NCBI GenBank assembly: GCA_934678955.1
Contig: CAKUSI010000186.1
Span: 1 to 7,059 of the forward strand
Length of the DNA: 7,059 nt
Source of the DNA: an uncultured Austwickia sp.
GTDB lineage: Bacteria > Actinomycetota > Actinomycetes > Actinomycetales > Dermatophilaceae
Reading direction: 5' to 3'
Positions 1-6,512 of the stretch are shown here, in pieces. How positions within the stretch are numbered: position 1 is the first letter of the stretch; each line of letters starts with the position of its first letter. The translations under genes and the position numbers were made by a program. The notes under the pieces are model-generated. The model saw nothing but the letters and a program-made list of their open reading frames with translations, had not been told where the DNA came from and searched no databases.

Positions 1-168
1 CGGACCTGCGGCTACCACTGACGGTGTTGCCTTACCTTCGACGCGAGACAGGGATCGCGTCGGAAGATGCTGACCCGCCAGACTAACTAACTCCAACATG
101 ACTTGTCCCCGACGACCACAGCTGCGAGGAGGGTCTTGTGGCTCCAGTTGCCACGTGCCTCCGAAGTC
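1..168 (-). other. Left-edge region, no firm gene; possible start of a downstream minus-strand gene
   Basis: After the hydrolase stop the composition drops in GC (for example gactaactaact near 81-92). On the minus strand an ATG at 99 opens a frame that stays open for 33 codons to the window edge, preceded by a GGGGA about 6 nt upstream. Its third positions are only about half G/C and the peptide (MLELVSLAGQHL...) resembles no family I know. It may be the start of another gene or plain intergenic DNA. Confidence 0.2.
128..162 (-). terminator. Imperfect hairpin after the wall-hydrolase gene, weak terminator candidate
   Basis: Two stacked 5-bp stems: CCTCC (158-162) with GGAGG (128-132), and GCCAC (150-154) with GTGGC (138-142), separated by an asymmetric internal loop and closed by 7 nt. 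It begins 7 nt past the hydrolase stop. No T-run follows, so termination would be inefficient or of the U-tract-free kind proposed for actinobacteria. Confidence 0.25.
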
Positions 169-1239
169 CTACGACGGGACGAACCGGACCACGCGCCAGG
201 TGAGGCGGCTGTAGTACCCCGTGGTGAGGCTGTCGATGGAGACTCCGCTTCCGTCGGAGTTCACCATGCGGCCGTCGCCCATGTAGATGCCGGCGTGGAA
301 CACGCGGCCTCCGGGTGTGTAGGAGAAGCCGATCACGTCGCCCGGCCTCATCTGGGCGAAGTCCCGCGGGATCACCTGGCCGCCGGAGTTGTAGGTGATG
401 TCGTGGGCCAGGTGTGGCAGACGGACGCCGATCTGGGCGAAGGCGTACAGCACGAGTCCGGAGCAGTCGAACCCTGTGACGACGCGTCCGTCCTGGCCGC
501 CGGGTGAGCAGCAGATGCCAGTCGAGGGTCCGCTGGGGGTGCCGCCGCCCCAGCTGTAGCGGGTGCCGATCCAGCGGAGGGCGGCGTTGACGGCCTCCGT
601 GGCCGGGCCGGTCCCGGTAAGCGGGGTGCCGGAGGTGGCTGTGTCGCCAGCGACGCACGGGTTCTCGGCAACGTCGCCACCGCTGTAGGCGGCGGCGTAG
701 TAGAGGACGTCGTTGACATACCAGAGCGCGTGGTTGTAGGCGAACAACGCCTTCCGGACGCCGTCCGGCCCCGACAGCGCACCCGACGCGACCAAGTAGT
801 TGGCGGCGGAGTGGACGCTGTCGGCGTCGTCGGTGATGACCGCGCGTCCGTCGCCGTTGCCGTCGACCCCGTAGGAAGCGAACGTGGCCGGCATGAACTG
901 CATGAGCCCGCGAGCGCCAGCGCTTGACGTGGCGTTGTTGCGTCCGTGGTTGGTTTCCTCCATGCCGACCCCGGCGAGCAGCGTCCAGGGCAGCCCGTAC
1001 CGATTCGCGGCCGCTGCGTAGAGCGCCTGCACGGCGGCCGGGATCTCGGTCGGCGGGTTGTGCAGGCTCGCCTGACGAGGGCTCCCGGGCTGCGGCAGAC
1101 CGATCGCGGACGCAGGCGGGGTGCAGGTGTTCGCTGCGACCGCCGGGGTGGCGAGCGTGGTGACAAACAGCACCAGCGCGAGCGGGATGGTGAGCAGGGC
1201 GCCGAGTGAGAGTGCGAGGGCCCAGGCAATCGCCTTCAT
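169..1239 (-). CDS. Bifunctional lytic transglycosylase / NlpC-P60 endopeptidase (VirB1-like wall hydrolase)
   Basis: 356 aa, intact. A hydrophobic N-terminus (about 4-31) ends in a signal-peptidase-like AVA-A site near residue 35, so it is exported or membrane-anchored. Residues about 65-190 form a soluble-lytic-transglycosylase domain: VGMEETNHGR (91-100) carries the probable catalytic Glu95, followed by GLMQFMPATF (111-120), DGNGDG (126-131) and AYNH (167-170). Residues about 214-354 are an NlpC/P60 cysteine peptidase: Cys259 in GFDCSGL, His315 in VFHAGIY, and Asn327, twelve residues after the His, in the third polar position. It should cut both glycan and peptide bonds to open the wall for the channel, like the two-domain hydrolases of Gram-positive conjugative elements. 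It starts 39 nt after the ATPase stop with only a weak ribosome site. A Cys-Cys-containing loop (GICCSPGG, 241-248) is inserted just before the catalytic Cys motif. Confidence 0.93.
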   Translation of the reverse strand: MKAIAWALALSLGALLTIPLALVLFVTTLATPAVAANTCTPPASAIGLPQPGSPRQASLHNPPTEIPAAVQALYAAAANRYGLPWTLLAGVGMEETNHGRNNATSSAGARGLMQFMPATFASYGVDGNGDGRAVITDDADSVHSAANYLVASGALSGPDGVRKALFAYNHALWYVNDVLYYAAAYSGGDVAENPCVAGDTATSGTPLTGTGPATEAVNAALRWIGTRYSWGGGTPSGPSTGICCSPGGQDGRVVTGFDCSGLVLYAFAQIGVRLPHLAHDITYNSGGQVIPRDFAQMRPGDVIGFSYTPGGRVFHAGIYMGDGRMVNSDGSGVSIDSLTTGYYSRLTWRVVRFVPS

Positions 1240-1278
1240 CGTGAGCTCGTTTCGGTCATCCCCGGTGAACTTCGACGC

Positions 1279-2787
1279 CTACCGTGCGCCGTCGATGGCC
1301 TGGTTGGTGTAGGTGAACGCGGCGGCGGCGGGGTGCAGGACGGTCTGCACCTTGTAGATCTGCTTGCCCACGCACCAGAGGGCGCGACCCTTGCGCTGGG
1401 TGGCCCAGTCGGCCATCAAGTGTTCGGCGATCGGGCCGAGTTCCAGCAGTTCGGCGAGTTCGCGGGCGACGCTGGGGTCCTGCCCGTGCAGGATCTTCAG
1501 GTCGGCCAGGTTCAGCAGTTCCTTTGCGATCGCGGTCGCGGCCGAGGTCGACTCGCCGACGGTGAGCATGTCGCCGGGCTTGTGGCCGACGACGACCTGG
1601 ATCTCCCCGTCGCGGCGCGAGAACCGCATGTCGGCGTCCAGGCTCTTGACGGCTTCGAGGCCGAGGCGCATCTGTTTCCACATCTCGTCGCGGATGTTGA
1701 TGCGCAGCTCGCCGGGGGCCTTGATCTCGCGCATGGCGCGTCCCCACGAGGACAGGCAGGTCAGCGCGATGCCCATGGCCTCGTCGCCGAGGGGTTCGAG
1801 GCCGGACAGAGAGAGCGACTGGATCGGTGCCGTCCAGTCCACGGCGATGGTGGTGGGCGCGTCGAACAGGCCGGCCAGCGCGCCGGTGACCAGCTCTCCC
1901 AGGGCGTCCCGCAGCAGTCGGGTCTCGTCAAGGAACTGCCTTGTGGAGGCGTAGCGGCATTCGGTGACGAGCTGGTCGGTGGGGTTGGCGAGCAGCTGCC
2001 ACAGGGCGGGGATGGTGGTCACGTGCAGGGTGTGGTGCCCGTCGAGGTAGCCGGTCAGCTGCGCGAGGGCGGCTTCGACGACGCGGGCGTCGGTGGGCCC
2101 GAACGGGACGCGTTGCTCGCCGACGAACTGGGAGCCGACCAGCCCGCGGATCAGGGTGAGCCAGCGCCGGAAGATGATGCCCGCCCGGCGTTGGGCTTCG
2201 ACCCGGTCGAGGGTGTCCCAGCCGTCGCCGAGGGGGCCGAAGTCGAGGGGGTTGATCCGGGCGGTCATGCCGGGGCCGACGGCGAAGGGTTGGACGCCGA
2301 ACGCGCGGCACAAGGGTTCGTATTCGTCTTTCGGGTCGCCGAGGACGAACACCTTGTAGCCGAAGTCCATCATCAGGGTGGCGAAGTTCTTGGTGTTGGT
2401 GGACTTGCCGCCGCCTGGTTTGCCGAAGGTGATCACGTTGGGGTTGGTGACCGGGACGGTGTCGTCGAGCACCCAGCCGAGCGGGTCGGCGTAGAAGCTG
2501 CCCCCGGAGAGTTCGTCGATGCCGATCTGCGCGCCGGTGGGCGGCAGGGGCGGGTTCGCGATGAACGGCCACCACGCGGCCGCCTGGTCGCTGGTCATCC
2601 GGTACTGGACGACCGGGGTGCGGGCAGGCGTCCAACCCCGACCCGGACGCCGCCGCCCGCGGCGCGGCGACGGGTGGAACAGGTAGGGCTCCTTGCCGGG
2701 ACGTTCGGGTTCAGGCTTGGTGGGCAGGTCGTGGCCGAAGTCGGCGAGCAGTTGGGCGGTGGAGCGGCCGCGGAGTGGCGTCCTCAT
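1279..2787 (-). CDS. VirB4-type conjugative-transfer ATPase
   Basis: 502 aa. The ATG at 2787 lies in an ATGA overlap with the stop of the SCO6880-like gene, so the two are translationally coupled. After a basic, disordered lead (residues 1-60) comes the approach IDELSGGSFYADPLGW (90-105), then Walker A GKPGGGKST (122-130), LGDPKDEY (149-156), INPLDFGPLGDGWD (178-191), a Walker B-like INIRDEMWKQM with D367/E368, and GHKPGDM (401-407), a VirB4/TraG-superfamily-like sensor region. It likely works as a hexameric cytoplasmic motor at the membrane that powers channel assembly or DNA export. The N-terminal VirB4 half is absent here and is carried by the upstream gene, a split arrangement. No damage is seen. 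An apparent longer open frame reaching back to 4293 is an artefact of the upstream frameshift. Confidence 0.9.
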   Translation of the reverse strand: MRTPLRGRSTAQLLADFGHDLPTKPEPERPGKEPYLFHPSPRRGRRRPGRGWTPARTPVVQYRMTSDQAAAWWPFIANPPLPPTGAQIGIDELSGGSFYADPLGWVLDDTVPVTNPNVITFGKPGGGKSTNTKNFATLMMDFGYKVFVLGDPKDEYEPLCRAFGVQPFAVGPGMTARINPLDFGPLGDGWDTLDRVEAQRRAGIIFRRWLTLIRGLVGSQFVGEQRVPFGPTDARVVEAALAQLTGYLDGHHTLHVTTIPALWQLLANPTDQLVTECRYASTRQFLDETRLLRDALGELVTGALAGLFDAPTTIAVDWTAPIQSLSLSGLEPLGDEAMGIALTCLSSWGRAMREIKAPGELRINIRDEMWKQMRLGLEAVKSLDADMRFSRRDGEIQVVVGHKPGDMLTVGESTSAATAIAKELLNLADLKILHGQDPSVARELAELLELGPIAEHLMADWATQRKGRALWCVGKQIYKVQTVLHPAAAAFTYTNQAIDGAR

Positions 2788-4293
2788 TCGTCGGCCTTCC
2801 GGGTGAGCCCGAGTCCGAGCGGCAGGGTGGCGGCGGCGAAGCCGGCGTCCTGGGCGAGGTCGAGGCGCAGGGGTGCGAAGCCGGCGCGCCGGATGGACGC
2901 CTCGAGGCGGCGTCCGAACTCGGCGACGCGCATGGTCTTGGCGACGGTGACGCACGCGACCGCGTACGGGCGGGTGAGGGCATGCCCGGAGGCGAGTTCC
3001 GCGTCGAGGCGGTGGGCGCGGTTGATGTTGGCGCGGTCGCGGGAGCGTTGCCGGATCTGAAGCCGGCCCCGGAGGCCTTCGCCCATGTCGGCGGCCCATT
3101 CGCCGGAGGCGGTCTGCCGGTCGGCGCGGCTGAAGGGCAGGATCGGGAACACGACCGTGTAGCTGCGCCGCTCCCCCGGCTCGGACGGGGTGAGCACCGG
3201 CGCGAGGGCGCCGAGGCAGGCGCCCCGGTCGGGGAGCTTGATGGTGGAGCTGATCGAGTTCCAGGCGTCGTGGGAGTAGTGCCGCATCGTCGTGTCGGCG
3301 CCGGAGGGGCCGGCCATCGCCCACGGCACGTCGGTGCACACGGTCGGGTCGGTCTGGTGGGCGGCGAGGGCGTCGATGATCGCGGCGCGGTCGGCGGGCG
3401 CGAAACCGGTGCGGACGGCGAGCGCCAGCTGGGGTGAGGTGAGCCAGGTCACGTCGGTCATGCCCATGCCGCCGCGCAGCATCGCGGAGATCTCGTCGGC
3501 CAGCGCGTACAGGACGCGGGTACGGCCCTCCAGGCCGCCACCGAACTCGCGGGCCTGCTTCGCAATCCGGGTTTCGGGGACCACGAAGCTCACGAAGGCC
3601 TCGGTGCGGACGGCGGCGCGGGTCAGCGCGGTGGCGAGCTCGTCGTTCATCCGGCGGGCGAGTTCGGGGCCGTCGGGACGCCGATGGGTTGCGATCCACT
3701 GCTGGCGTTCGGCGCCGTCGTCGGGGACGTTGCGGACCAGGAACACCACGTCGCTGATCAGGGACGCCCGGGCGGCGACGTCCAGCAGCTCGGTCAGGCC
3801 GCGGCCGTACTGGTCGCGGCGCTCGCCCTCGGCCATGCCGACGCCGGGGTGTCGGATCGCGGCGGTTCATCGCCCACGTGCGCAGGCCGTGGTCCTGGAT
3901 GACGGCGTACCGGGTCTGTGATGGGCCCTTCGGGGCCCCGTCGTGGACCTCGATACCGGTCATCACGCCGGGGAGGTCGGCGTCGGCGAGCTTCTCGGCC
4001 TTGCCCGTAGCGGCCTTGCTGCGCCACGAGGTCCAGCTGAAGGCCTTACCCGCCGTGAAGGAGAGGCTGGCCAGAAGCCAGCCGGTGGCGGAGCGTCCGC
4101 GGACGGGGACCACCACCAAGATCGTGACCACGACGGCCACGAGGGCCAGTTCGCCGGCGAGCGCCCAGCGTTGCTGGTTGAGGGCCAGGAATACCGGGAT
4201 GACCGTGACGGTCAACGCCGCCAGTCGGGGGCCGGTCAACCCGAAGAAGAAGCCAACTCGGTCCGGGCCGTAATCGTCGTACACCGCAGCCAT
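2784..4293 (-). pseudogene. SCO6880-family transfer protein (VirB3/PrgI-like anchor plus VirB4 N-domain-like region), frameshifted
   Basis: From ATG 4293 the first 142 residues match the SCO6880 family as I know it: a short lead-in (RVGFFFGLTGP), two membrane segments (about 21-38 and 43-64) and a cytoplasmic stretch ending HGLRTWAM. Translation then leaves frame: the minus strand reads ATG-AAC-CGC where ATG-ACC-GCC would continue as TAAIRHPGVGMAEGE. That second frame is intact to the stop at 2784 and contains family-like segments such as VPDDGAERQQW, MNDELATAL and GMGMTDVTWLTSP. Deleting one T of the TT at 3866-3867 restores a single 502-aa protein. These proteins are thought to supply the VirB3-like anchor and the non-ATPase half of VirB4 in actinobacterial channels, which fits the ATPase starting in the ATGA overlap at its end. 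The insertion is a sequence error or a real inactivating mutation. Confidence 0.85.
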
Positions 4294-4311
4294 GACGAAC
4301 CCGCCTGCCGG

Positions 4312-4536
4312 TCAGAAGGTCAGCGGGTTAGCGGGCACCCCGAACAGCAGTGGGACGTCCGCGTCGGCGTGCAGGTCGGAGTCCAGTGCTTCGGTCTGCG
4401 CGCGTTCAGCCACGAGGGCGGCATCCGCCTGCTGAGCACGGACGCGGCGTGCCTCGACGCGCCGGTCCAGGTCGAGCATCGATGGCTGAGTGTTGGGTGC
4501 GTCGGCGTCCGGATACGGGTAGGTCCAGTCGTCCAT
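4312..4536 (-). CDS. Small charged protein (74 aa) of the transfer operon, unknown function
   Basis: The start at 4536 is chosen for its AGGAGG at ideal spacing. The protein begins with an acidic aromatic segment (MDDWTYPYPDADAP), has a predicted helix with coiled-coil character from about residue 20 to 55 (alternating Arg/Glu/Ala/Leu), and ends with a hydrophobic, proline-containing tail (VPLLFGVPANPLTF). There is no membrane segment or signal peptide. It lies 18 nt upstream of the SCO6880-family gene and is surely cotranscribed with it. Position suggests an accessory or assembly factor of the transfer channel. I do not recognise the family. Confidence 0.75.
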   Translation of the reverse strand: MDDWTYPYPDADAPNTQPSMLDLDRRVEARRVRAQQADAALVAERAQTEALDSDLHADADVPLLFGVPANPLTF

Positions 4537-4596
4537 GAGGAAGCCTCCTGTGGGGGGTGCGGTGACCGAGGTGCCACCTGCCCGCATAACGGAGGC
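4537..4596 (-). promoter_or_regulatory. Strong Shine-Dalgarno with potential sequestering structure
   Basis: On the minus strand AGGAGG ends 7 nt before the ATG at 4536, the best ribosome site in the window, and it fixes the start of the 74-aa protein. Two competing pairings can hide it: GCCTCC (4591-4596) about 42 nt upstream is the exact complement of GGAGGC at the Shine-Dalgarno (4543-4548), and CCTC right before the ATG (4537-4540) can pair with GAGG (4544-4547) across a 3-nt loop. This suggests translational control but is inferred from complementarity alone. Confidence 0.4.
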
Positions 4597-4597
4597 C

Positions 4598-4619
4598 GGG
4601 ATGACCTCGTGGACATCCC
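4598..4619. promoter_or_regulatory. Inverted repeat, 6-bp arms, candidate regulator site
   Basis: GGGATG, a 10-nt spacer, then CATCCC, at 62-83 nt upstream of the small-protein ATG. The 16-bp spacing between half-site centres would suit a dimeric regulator, but arms of this length are expected by chance at an appreciable rate in 300 GC-rich bases. Confidence 0.2.
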
Positions 4620-4676
4620 AAGGCGAAACGACCGGGTCGGCTTGGGGGATGCGGCGATCAGACTGGACGTCGCCCA

Positions 4677-4685
4677 AAGGGCTAC
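4677..4685. repeat. Left copy of 9-bp direct repeat flanking the GTPase module
   Basis: AAGGGCTAC, identical to 6689-6697. It lies in the gap beyond the 3' end of the partner gene, on the far side of the module from the other copy. Confidence 0.3.
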
Positions 4686-4705
4686 TGCCGAGTTGCGGGC
4701 GACCA

Positions 4706-4724
4706 CGGAGTGCTTCACACTCCG
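4706..4724. promoter_or_regulatory. Inverted repeat, 7-bp arms, candidate operator or hairpin
   Basis: CGGAGTG, a 5-nt spacer (cttca), then CACTCCG, both arms perfect. It sits in the gap between the partner gene and the 74-aa gene, about 170 nt upstream of the latter's ATG. It could bind a dimeric regulator or fold as RNA. No T-run follows on either strand, so a classical intrinsic terminator is unlikely. Confidence 0.35.
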
Positions 4725-4841
4725 GCAGGCGACCAGCAGATTGCCTCACGCTTGCTTCCAGATCAGCGCGAGACTCCGCTGGCCGATCCCGCCGCGATAT
4801 TTGAGCTCTCCACGTAGCCGGGGCTTCCGCCTCCTGGCAAT

Positions 4842-5346
4842 CTATTCCGAGCACCCGCTACGGAGTCTTCGCCCGGCTCTGAGGTGGCGAGTGTGGACGG
4901 TCAGGACATCAACGGGGTGCCGGCGGCCCAAATCGTACGGAAGTGTCGCCGCTGCGCTCGGGAGGTTGAACACCTCGGGTCGGCCCAGCACCAGGCCCAC
5001 GGATGTCCGCCGGCGAGGGCGGCCGCGGCAGGTCCCATACGCGTGCGAAGGTGTCGGCGAGCAGCGGCCATACGAGCCGCTGACCATCCTCGACGGAGCT
5101 GACGTCGTCTGCTAGCGGTGGCAGTACGACGATGTCGTGGGGGATGAGGCGCCCCGCCTCGTCGCGGCGGCCCCGGGGATCAGGGAAGCGCAGGGCGACA
5201 AGCGCGTCTACGCGTCGGCACACGGTCGACTCGCCCTCGGTGCTTGCGAACGCCCTCTCGTAGACCGGGAGCGGGTCCGAGTATCCCCCGTCGAGGAGGA
5301 AACGAAAGCCCCACGAGCGTCCGCGCGTAGCCCAGACAAGATTCAC
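4842..5346 (-). pseudogene. GTPase-coupled partner protein, unknown family, interrupted by a +1 frameshift
   Basis: The gene starts at GTG 5346, overlapping the GTPase stop by four bases (GTGA). In its first frame the sequence looks genuine for about 117 residues, with Trp/Tyr/Phe-rich strands (NLVWATRG, SWGFRFLLDGGY), then VALRFPDP, LIPHDIVVLPPLAD and LLADTFARVWDLP. After codon 117 the frame turns into Pro/Gly/Arg-rich sequence with A/T-rich third positions and stops at 4909. The frame one base over becomes protein-like with G/C-rich third positions at the same point (GLVLGRPEVFNLPSAA, then VDVLTVHTRHL) and stops at 4842. Removing one C from the CCC at 4996-4998 joins them into a 167-aa protein. 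No signal peptide, membrane segment or catalytic motif is evident; it is probably a cytosolic adaptor or effector of the GTPase. If the extra base is real, a 145-aa product with an aberrant tail is made instead. Confidence 0.7.
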
Positions 5347-6512
5347 CAGAGGCTCCTAACGAGGAGGCGGGCCTCCACGCCTTGGTCTAGGTCGAGCCGG
5401 AACTGCGTGAGCGTCGCCAATATGTAGTCCCGATCCGCCAGCGCTCGGGCGTGGATCTCCTCGAGCTTCGACGTGCTGAGCCTGACCGCCTCCTCGAGCG
5501 CCGGGACTGCGACCGCGACGAGCAGCGGGCCAACCTTCGGCACCTTGGCTAGCAACTTGGTGGCGACTCTCGCTCCTGCACTAGAAAAGACCGCCGCCAA
5601 TGCGTCGGCGTGGTCCACCAGTCCGCCCAGGATCTTGAGCGGGATGTCGAACCTGTCAGCCCATTGGGCGAGCCTCTCCAACGGGAGCACGAAGGCCACC
5701 GGCAGGATGAGGTCTAGGCCAACCCGCTCGGTCACCTCGATCCTGTCGGCCTCGAACTTGGCCGAGGACAGGAGCATGAAGTCTTCGCCAAGGGACAGCG
5801 CCTCGGGATACAGGACGAACCCTTTGAGCGTCTCGTGCAGCGCGGCGATGTCGGCGGCGGCTTTTTCGACGAGGAGGTCGTGGAATCTGTTAACGTCGAG
5901 GGCCGGGTGCAGGTCGGCTTTCGACAGAGCGACTATCCAGATCCGCGGGAACTCGGCCAGTGGCTTGTCGTCGGAAAGGATGTCGTCCTTAAGCTGCTCA
6001 AGGCCGTCGCGAAGGCCCCATAGCATCGACTTGAGGTACTTCTCCTCCTCACCTGCGTGGTCGAGCAGTTTCTGACCGTCCACGAGCACAAGAGCGACGT
6101 CTGACTTCAAGAGTGTGGTGAACGTCTCGATCCGACGCGCGGCCTCCTCGTCGCTGCTCGGTTCCTCTTCGAACCACTGGCCCGGATAGTCGTGCCACAC
6201 CAAGCGGAGTGCGTCGAAAGGCTTTGCCTTGGCCACCTTCCCGTCGCCCGTGGTATTCATCTTGAGCGTGAACGAGTATGGCGTCGCGGTGAATCGGTTG
6301 GTCTCCGGAGCCTGCGCCTGGTTGCGCATGCGCAGGTAGTTCTGGCGCAGGAGGCGTCCCTGTCCGGTGTCGTCGGCGAGGACCTTGTAGAGGCCCTCAG
6401 CTTGAACGGACGGTTCCTGCGTCGCGCCGTAGAAAGACGAGAGCAGGACAGTCTTGCCGCTTCCGCTCTCGCCGAACACGGCGATGTTCTGTTCCTTCAC
6501 CTTCGCTGCCAT
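5343..6512 (-). CDS. TRAFAC-like P-loop GTPase, function unknown (probable cargo gene)
   Basis: 389 aa from the ATG at 6512. The N-terminus is a nucleotide-binding domain: a first beta strand (IAVFG) leads into the P-loop GESGSGKT (residues 14-21); WHDYPG supplies the DxxG motif (108-111); hydrophobic strand VALVLVDG (138-145); G4-like SKAD (197-200) after strand IWIVAL; G5-like SSAK (249-252). This set points to a GTPase rather than an ATPase. Residues about 262-345 are helical and hydrophobic, with LLVAVAVPAL near 330-339 that could touch a membrane, followed by a charged helical tail. A longer in-frame start at 6674 was rejected because it adds 54 basic, low-complexity residues before the P-loop. 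The stop overlaps the partner's GTG start (GTGA), implying translational coupling. GTPases of this general kind occur in bacterial conflict and membrane systems, but this one was not matched to a named family. It is not a recognised transfer component. Confidence 0.85.
   Translation of the reverse strand: MAAKVKEQNIAVFGESGSGKTVLLSSFYGATQEPSVQAEGLYKVLADDTGQGRLLRQNYLRMRNQAQAPETNRFTATPYSFTLKMNTTGDGKVAKAKPFDALRLVWHDYPGQWFEEEPSSDEEAARRIETFTTLLKSDVALVLVDGQKLLDHAGEEEKYLKSMLWGLRDGLEQLKDDILSDDKPLAEFPRIWIVALSKADLHPALDVNRFHDLLVEKAAADIAALHETLKGFVLYPEALSLGEDFMLLSSAKFEADRIEVTERVGLDLILPVAFVLPLERLAQWADRFDIPLKILGGLVDHADALAAVFSSAGARVATKLLAKVPKVGPLLVAVAVPALEEAVRLSTSKLEEIHARALADRDYILATLTQFRLDLDQGVEARLLVRSLW

Larger units (their letters stand above)
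4537..4841 (-). other. 305-bp gap without a convincing gene; dyad-rich leader of the small-protein gene
   Basis: The frames crossing this stretch lack protein-like composition. One runs into the 74-aa gene from an ATG at 4854, but its added residues look random and the strong Shine-Dalgarno lies at the downstream ATG. The gap contains two perfect dyads (4706-4724 and 4598-4619), an 11-bp palindrome AGGTGCCACCT (4569-4579) and a leader able to mask the Shine-Dalgarno. No clear -35/-10 pair was found. A promoter restarting transcription of the transfer genes after the GTPase pair is plausible here. No T-run terminator is visible. Confidence 0.4.

Noticed and set aside
103..507. Plus-strand open frame opposite the NlpC/P60 domain
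   Set aside because: Shadow of a gene with intact catalytic motifs; its composition is not protein-like.
1333..3060. Long plus-strand open frame (575 codons) antisense to the ATPase and SCO6880-like genes
   Set aside because: It mirrors the high-GC codon bias of the minus-strand genes, has no domain signature, and the minus-strand frames carry clear Walker A and family motifs.
3834..3870. Programmed +1 frameshift, or an independent start at 3836, in the SCO6880-like gene
   Set aside because: No slippery run or stimulatory structure is evident, and no Shine-Dalgarno precedes 3836. A one-base insertion is simpler.
4537..4854. Longer start for the 74-aa protein (ATG at 4854)
   Set aside because: The added 106 residues look random, and AGGAGG sits at ideal spacing before the ATG at 4536.
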